Origin: Acholeplasmataceae bacterium | GTDB taxonomy: Bacteria > Bacillota_I > Bacilli_A > Acholeplasmatales > Acholeplasmataceae | Length of the DNA stretch: 35,771 nucleotides | NCBI GenBank assembly: GCA_021736335.1 | Contig: JAIPGC010000007.1 | Location: forward strand, 1-35,771 | Direction of reading: 5' to 3' | Shown: positions 31,640 to 35,771 of the stretch, in pieces | Layout: each line of letters begins with the position of its first letter | Position numbering within the stretch: position 1 is the stretch's first letter | Made by a program: the position numbers and the translations under genes | The notes under the pieces: generated by a model | The model's input: only the letters and a program-made list of their open reading frames with translations | Told to the model about the DNA's origin: nothing | Databases searched by the model: none

Positions 31640-34222
31640 ATGAAAAAAGTATTTGGGATAATTCTTATGGTATTGTCACTTTTCGCTTTAGTAGGCTGTA
31701 TTGATGATGGCCCTATTGAAGAGCCTGAAAAAACATTAGTTTCGATTAGTGTTAAGGTTGCACCTACTAAATTGGCTTATGAAGTTGGTGAAGATACATT
31801 AAGTTTGGCCGGATTACAAGTTGAAGGTATCTACAATGATGGTTCCAGTATTATCATTACTGAAGGTATGGGGGCACTTAATTATCAAGTTACTGGATTT
31901 ACAACAACAACAGCTGGTATTAAAACACTGACTGTTACAGTAGGTACCCTTACAACAAGTTTCATTATTGTTGTCAGTGATCCAGAAGCTGAAGTGGTAT
32001 TGCTTGCCATTCGTGTTGCAACTCAACCATCGAAGACAACTTATGGTCTTAATGGCGTGTTCACACCTAATGGATTGGTACTTGAAGCAGTTTATTCAGA
32101 TGGTACAGCTGTAGCAATTGATAATGAAGATGTCATTTTTAATGGCTTTAATTCAATGACTGCAGGTTTGAAGACCATCACAGCGTTCTACCGTGGCAAG
32201 ACAGTTACATTCGGAGTTGTTATCACTGCTGATTTGGTTGAAGATGATCCTTCTAAGGCAATCACTTTAAACATGGCATATAACTACAATGGTAGAGGTA
32301 TTGCTTTTCAAGAAACTACACCTTATGTATCCTTAAATGGAACAACTTATAATAGTGGTGACTTACTACCAGTTTGGGAAGCTCTAGGAGAAAAATTGAA
32401 CATTAATTTCGTTGATGTTAAAGTATCTAACAATACAAATAACCAATTCAATGAATTATTGACTTCAGAATTCGCTGGTGTTGATTTGATTAACTCAACA
32501 GGTGCTACATTAACACAATATGGTGTTTCAGGTGGTAACTTTGTTGACTTATCTAAATATTTAAATTCAATGCCAAATCTAAATGCTTTCTTAACAGCAA
32601 ATCCAGCAGTTAGAGCATCAATGACAGCATCTGATGGTGGTTTATACTATACACCTTATTTTGATGGTTTTGGTGAAATTGAACAAATGTTCTTAGCTCG
32701 TATTGACTGGGTACAAGACATCCTTGACGTTGCATCACCTACATTTGATTCTGCAGCTTATACTGGAGCTTTCACAGTAGAAACTACTACTCCAGAAAGT
32801 TTAACAGTTAATGTTACTGTTGCTAATCCAAATGGTACAACTCGTGTTGTAGAAAAATCACATACAGCTAACATCCTTACAACACTCGCTGCATTACCAT
32901 CTAAGACAGGTGCTACATTAGCTACTGCATTTAGATCATATATGACAGCAACTTATGGCGACCAAGGTTATGCTAACCTATCTGACGTTTTTGTTGGTAC
33001 AGATGCTGCATATGATGTTGATGAATTGATTGCTTTGATGCATGTTGTTAAAGCTAATCCTCAATTCTTGACAAGAGAATTTGGTACAGGTACAAATACA
33101 ACTGCTACACCTTTAACATCAGTTGAAGGTATGTTCCCAAGAACATCACAAACCTCACGTATTAGAAACTTATTCCGTGGACTAGAAATGTTTGGTCTTC
33201 GTGGTATGTTCTCAAGATATCAATGGGTTTATTTCGATGAAGATGGTGAAATAGTAGATGCAAGAGCACAACAAGAAACAATTGATGGCGTTACTCAATT
33301 ATCAAAATTATTTGCTGATGGTTTAATAATTCCTACATTTGATTCAGGTTCTAACACAGACCATAGAGCAATGTTGTTACAAGGTTCATATGGTTTCATT
33401 ACCTATGACTATAATGCATCATCAACTCCTAATGGTTATATCGCAGCAGCACAAGCACTCGATCCTACTTTCAAGTTTGAAGCAATTCTACCTCCAGTAA
33501 ATAACTGGTTAGGTGATGGCACATATTTCCATTTCTCTGAAGGCGTTAGATCTTTAAAGAATGAAGCTTGGGGTATTCCTATTGCTGTAGAATCAGATAC
33601 TGCTAAACTTGCTAGAGTTCTTACTTTAGTTGACGGTATGTATGATTATTCATCAGAAGATTCAATTGGTAATATTCATCTTTATGGTCCAGAAGGTTGG
33701 ATCGATGGAGAAATCGAATACAATGGAGAAATGATTCCAAAGATCTCTGATGCTGCAATGGCAGAAATGCAAGCACTTGCTTCTGGTAATATGATTAACT
33801 ACTTAAGAAACTTTGTTGGAGCAACAAATGCTATTGGTCATATTCGTAGCTTAGGCTTAGAATATCAAACATTATCTCCTCAAGGTATTGAAGGTATTGA
33901 AAGAATTAACGTGGCTGTTCAAGCTGGTACATTCAGATTGGCAGGTCAATATGTTTCAGATAATCCATGGTATGATTTAGCACCAACATTGTTCGCCTTG
34001 ACGGCAGATGAAATTGCTGATATGGCTACATTAACATATGATGACTTATGGGCTGATGCTAATCTACCAGTTCTTGTACGTTATGCATTCTCAGGTAATG
34101 GTGGTTCAGTGACATCTGCAGATTATTTCAGCACTTATGTCATTAAAGAATCAGTAAACACCTATGAAATGATTTATAAAGCAGCACTTCAAGCAGCTTA
34201 TCAACGTGTAAACGACAGATAA
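31640..34222 (+). CDS. LplA/YtcQ-like oligosaccharide-binding lipoprotein with two N-terminal Ig-like domains
   Basis: 860 residues, much longer than a usual binding protein of about 450-550. The lipobox LVGC places lipidation on Cys20. Two tandem Ig-like (Big_3-type) domains follow, about 31-107 and 115-190, each with the pattern K-x-x-Y-x-x-(G/N)...L-x-(L/V)-x-x-x-Y-(N/S)-D-G-(S/T) and ending in TAGxKTxT plus a beta strand. The solute-binding domain starts near 205 (ITLNMAYNYNGRGI) and contains insertions; YTPYFDGFGEIEQMFLARIDWVQDIL and RALWGIP-like NEAWGIPIAVE are of the LplA type. The gene follows the two permease genes after 24 bases and is ended by a strong hairpin. Strong codon bias suggests abundant product. 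Expected ligand: pectin-derived oligosaccharides, by context. Confidence 0.88.
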   Translation: MKKVFGIILMVLSLFALVGCIDDGPIEEPEKTLVSISVKVAPTKLAYEVGEDTLSLAGLQVEGIYNDGSSIIITEGMGALNYQVTGFTTTTAGIKTLTVTVGTLTTSFIIVVSDPEAEVVLLAIRVATQPSKTTYGLNGVFTPNGLVLEAVYSDGTAVAIDNEDVIFNGFNSMTAGLKTITAFYRGKTVTFGVVITADLVEDDPSKAITLNMAYNYNGRGIAFQETTPYVSLNGTTYNSGDLLPVWEALGEKLNINFVDVKVSNNTNNQFNELLTSEFAGVDLINSTGATLTQYGVSGGNFVDLSKYLNSMPNLNAFLTANPAVRASMTASDGGLYYTPYFDGFGEIEQMFLARIDWVQDILDVASPTFDSAAYTGAFTVETTTPESLTVNVTVANPNGTTRVVEKSHTANILTTLAALPSKTGATLATAFRSYMTATYGDQGYANLSDVFVGTDAAYDVDELIALMHVVKANPQFLTREFGTGTNTTATPLTSVEGMFPRTSQTSRIRNLFRGLEMFGLRGMFSRYQWVYFDEDGEIVDARAQQETIDGVTQLSKLFADGLIIPTFDSGSNTDHRAMLLQGSYGFITYDYNASSTPNGYIAAAQALDPTFKFEAILPPVNNWLGDGTYFHFSEGVRSLKNEAWGIPIAVESDTAKLARVLTLVDGMYDYSSEDSIGNIHLYGPEGWIDGEIEYNGEMIPKISDAAMAEMQALASGNMINYLRNFVGATNAIGHIRSLGLEYQTLSPQGIEGIERINVAVQAGTFRLAGQYVSDNPWYDLAPTLFALTADEIADMATLTYDDLWADANLPVLVRYAFSGNGGSVTSADYFSTYVIKESVNTYEMIYKAALQAAYQRVNDR

Positions 34223-34239
34223 AATTATTCTTTTGAAGC

Positions 34240-34266
34240 TCTAGGAGGGCTTATTGCCCTCCTAGA
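34240..34266 (+). other. Stable hairpin after the binding-protein gene
   Basis: TCTAGGAGGGC (34240-34250) pairs perfectly with GCCCTCCTAGA (34256-34266) around TTATT. No T-run follows, so transcription probably continues into the next genes. The usual effect of such a structure is to stabilise the upstream mRNA so that the binding protein is made in excess. Confidence 0.65.
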
Positions 34267-34302
34267 ATCCTTCATTCAATCTAGATGAAAAGAAGAAGAT
34301 CG

Positions 34303-34908
34303 ATGAAAAATATATTTAAAACAATACATCAAATTGTAAATAGCATGAAAAAATTTGTTTGCAAAAATGTTCAGATGATTGCCTATGTCATCCTTTTACT
34401 CACGACAGTTGGGTTCTTTATCTATACACTTGGATACTCATCCAATTGGGCATTAATTGTTTCATCAACACGTGCAGCAAATTATTTTAATGCATCACAA
34501 CAAGCAAACCGATTGTTAGCGCAATTAGGATTTATTTCTATAGTCATTGTTGTTCTTGGGTTGTTCTTTGGTTCAGCAAAAAGAACAACATACTATTTAA
34601 GTAATATTGTTTTAAGCATATTATCTAGTATCTTACTCCTTGTCTCAGCATTTATGACATTATACTATAATAAGGTTCTTGAGGTTATGTACCGCAACAT
34701 CTCAGAGCTTGAAGTTCCTTCATATCTTTATGATATTCGTAGAATCAAAAAGAGTTATATGATCTTTGAATTTGGGAATGTTTATGCATATGTGATGATT
34801 GTTGTTGGCATCTTATTTGGTGTTTTCTTAATCTTTAAGTTGATTGCTCAAAGAGATAGAAAAGTTCAATTACAAAGAAGGGTGGAAGAAGCATATGTCA
34901 ATTCATAA
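34303..34908 (+). CDS. Membrane protein of the oligosaccharide importer operon, unknown function
   Basis: 201 residues from ATG 34303, which follows GAAGAAG; an ATG six codons earlier (34285) lacks an RBS. Four transmembrane helices are visible (about 20-44, 71-90, 98-123, 150-176) with a polar extracytoplasmic loop (STRAANYFNASQQANR) and a basic C-terminal tail. No catalytic or binding motif recognised. It overlaps the next gene by 14 bases, and both sit between the binding protein and the ATPase gene, suggesting a conserved accessory part of this transporter operon. Confidence 0.68.
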   Translation: MKNIFKTIHQIVNSMKKFVCKNVQMIAYVILLLTTVGFFIYTLGYSSNWALIVSSTRAANYFNASQQANRLLAQLGFISIVIVVLGLFFGSAKRTTYYLSNIVLSILSSILLLVSAFMTLYYNKVLEVMYRNISELEVPSYLYDIRRIKKSYMIFEFGNVYAYVMIVVGILFGVFLIFKLIAQRDRKVQLQRRVEEAYVNS

Positions 34909-35338
34909 TATCAAAGTTGATAAGATGCGCTATCAGGTCAATTCACTGTCTTTTGGCCTTGTCATGCTATCTTTAGTACCTTCTGTAATCTCTTTGTTTT
35001 CTATTATCACTCCTCCTGCCGTGGTACCTACGTTTTCAACTGGTATAGAAATTTTACTAAGTATTCTACTGCTATTACTTACTTTTTTAGGCGGAGAAAA
35101 AGCGAAAGCATATCAAAAAAAATGGGGTATAGCATTAATAGGATTTGCGGGAATGCACCTTGTAAGAATATTTTTAGAGCCTTTAAAACTCTTCAAGTTG
35201 GCACAGTTATCACAAGCTCAATTCATATGGATTGTTATTGAGATTGTTTTAGCATGTGTTTTGCTAGTTGTTGCTGGAGTGATTACAATCATCAAACATG
35301 ATCAATTAATGAAACATTTGAAAGAGGTAGAAAACTGA
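34895..35338 (+). CDS. Small four-helix membrane protein, unknown function
   Basis: 147 residues from ATG 34895; AGGGTGG is 9 bases upstream, and the longer in-frame start at 34844 is inside the previous gene. Four hydrophobic segments (about 16-36, 43-60, 70-85, 108-131) and no known motif. Ends with TGA one base before the ATG of the ATPase gene, so the genes are coupled. Not recognised as a member of any family. Confidence 0.66.
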   Translation: MSIHNIKVDKMRYQVNSLSFGLVMLSLVPSVISLFSIITPPAVVPTFSTGIEILLSILLLLLTFLGGEKAKAYQKKWGIALIGFAGMHLVRIFLEPLKLFKLAQLSQAQFIWIVIEIVLACVLLVVAGVITIIKHDQLMKHLKEVEN

Positions 35339-35339
35339 T

Positions 35340-35771
35340 ATGGCAACCATGACACTAAAGAATGTCAATAAAATCTATCTTAATGGTGTGCAAGCTGTTT
35401 TTGATTTTAACCTTGAAATCAAAGATAAGGAATTTATTGTGCTTGTTGGTCCATCTGGATGTGGTAAGTCAACGACACTAAGAATGATTGCTGGTCTTGA
35501 GGAAATCAGTAGTGGCGATTTATTGATTGATGACAAAAGAGTCAATGATGATGCACCTAAGGATAGAGATATCGCGATGGTTTTTCAAAATTATGCGCTT
35601 TATTCACACATGTCTGTTTATCATAATATGGCATTCTCACTTACCTTGAGAAAAGAAGAATCAGATTTGATTCACGAAAGAGTGATGTGGGCTGCAGGTA
35701 TATTAGGACTCATTCCTTATTTAAATAGAAAACCAAAAGAGTTGTCTGGTGGTCAAAGACAAAGAGTTGCA
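35340..35771 (+). CDS. MsmX/UgpC-type sugar ABC transporter ATPase, 3' partial
   Basis: The first 144 residues are inside the window; the gene continues past its right edge. Walker [10 protein letters not shown] (37-45), Q-loop in [11 protein letters not shown] and signature [10 protein letters not shown] (135-144) are visible. The start [29 protein letters not shown] is typical of MsmX/MsmK/UgpC ATPases that energise several oligosaccharide importers. In B. subtilis the LplABC and YtePQ systems borrow MsmX from elsewhere; here such an ATPase gene is linked to the permeases. The expected C-terminal regulatory domain cannot be checked. Confidence 0.92.
   Translation, partial: MATMTLKNVNKIYLNGVQAVFDFNLEIKDKEFIVLVGPSGCGKSTTLRMIAGLEEISSGDLLIDDKRVNDDAPKDRDIAMVFQNYALYSHMSVYHNMAFSLTLRKEESDLIHERVMWAAGILGLIPYLNRKPKELSGGQRQRVA

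Noticed and set aside
1-35771. Use of UGA as tryptophan (Mycoplasma code)
   Set aside because: Several clear genes end at UGA with proper spacing to the next start, and Trp positions in conserved motifs use TGG.

Overview
The window reads as the chromosome of an AT-rich, low-GC bacterium. UGA works as a stop (for example at 15689-15691, 23036-23038 and 35336-35338), ribosome binding sites and -35/-10 promoters are of Firmicutes type, and the exported proteins carry lipoboxes or SipW-type signals but no LPXTG wall-sorting signals. Together with a PotA carrying a long insertion, this suggests a wall-less or wall-poor relative of Acholeplasma or deep-branching Mollicutes/Firmicutes. That placement is inference, since no marker gene is present.

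Region A (1-15740) is a surface or secretion locus. It opens with the 3' part of a SipW/TasA-type exported protein. A tight five-gene operon follows (1047-6649): a SipW-like signal peptidase, a membrane-anchored McrB-like AAA+ ATPase, a coiled-coil protein with a possible McrC/DUF2357-like core, another SipW-type substrate-like protein and a second SipW-like signal peptidase. Next comes a textbook promoter (6659-6687), a cyclic-di-GMP class I (GEMM) riboswitch whose 3' edge is shared with an intrinsic terminator, and a three-gene unit: two small proteins with SipW-type N-termini and a 2494-residue exported protein with beta-helix (GLUG-like) repeats and C-terminal carbohydrate-binding-like modules. 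I read this as a c-di-GMP-controlled extracellular fibre/adhesin system and the best candidate here for an undescribed system.

Region B (15760-19861, minus strand) holds a TetR-autoregulated ABC-2 exporter operon with a clear promoter and palindromic operator, plus a Cys-containing small protein and a CTSC-motif membrane protein of unknown function. Region C (19961-24240) is a complete potABCD polyamine importer operon with its own promoter and terminator.

Region D (24234-35771) is a carbohydrate/pectin-fragment locus: cytoplasmic GH16, GH4 (LplD-like alpha-galacturonidase candidate), UxaC, a cytoplasmic CE8 pectinesterase, an LplABC-type importer with a large binding lipoprotein, two unknown membrane proteins and the start of an MsmX/UgpC-type ATPase cut by the window end. 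The enzymes lack signal peptides, so the implied scheme is import of partly methylated oligogalacturonides, then de-esterification, hydrolysis and isomerisation in the cytoplasm.

No rRNA, tRNA, CRISPR array, insertion sequence or phage gene was recognised.
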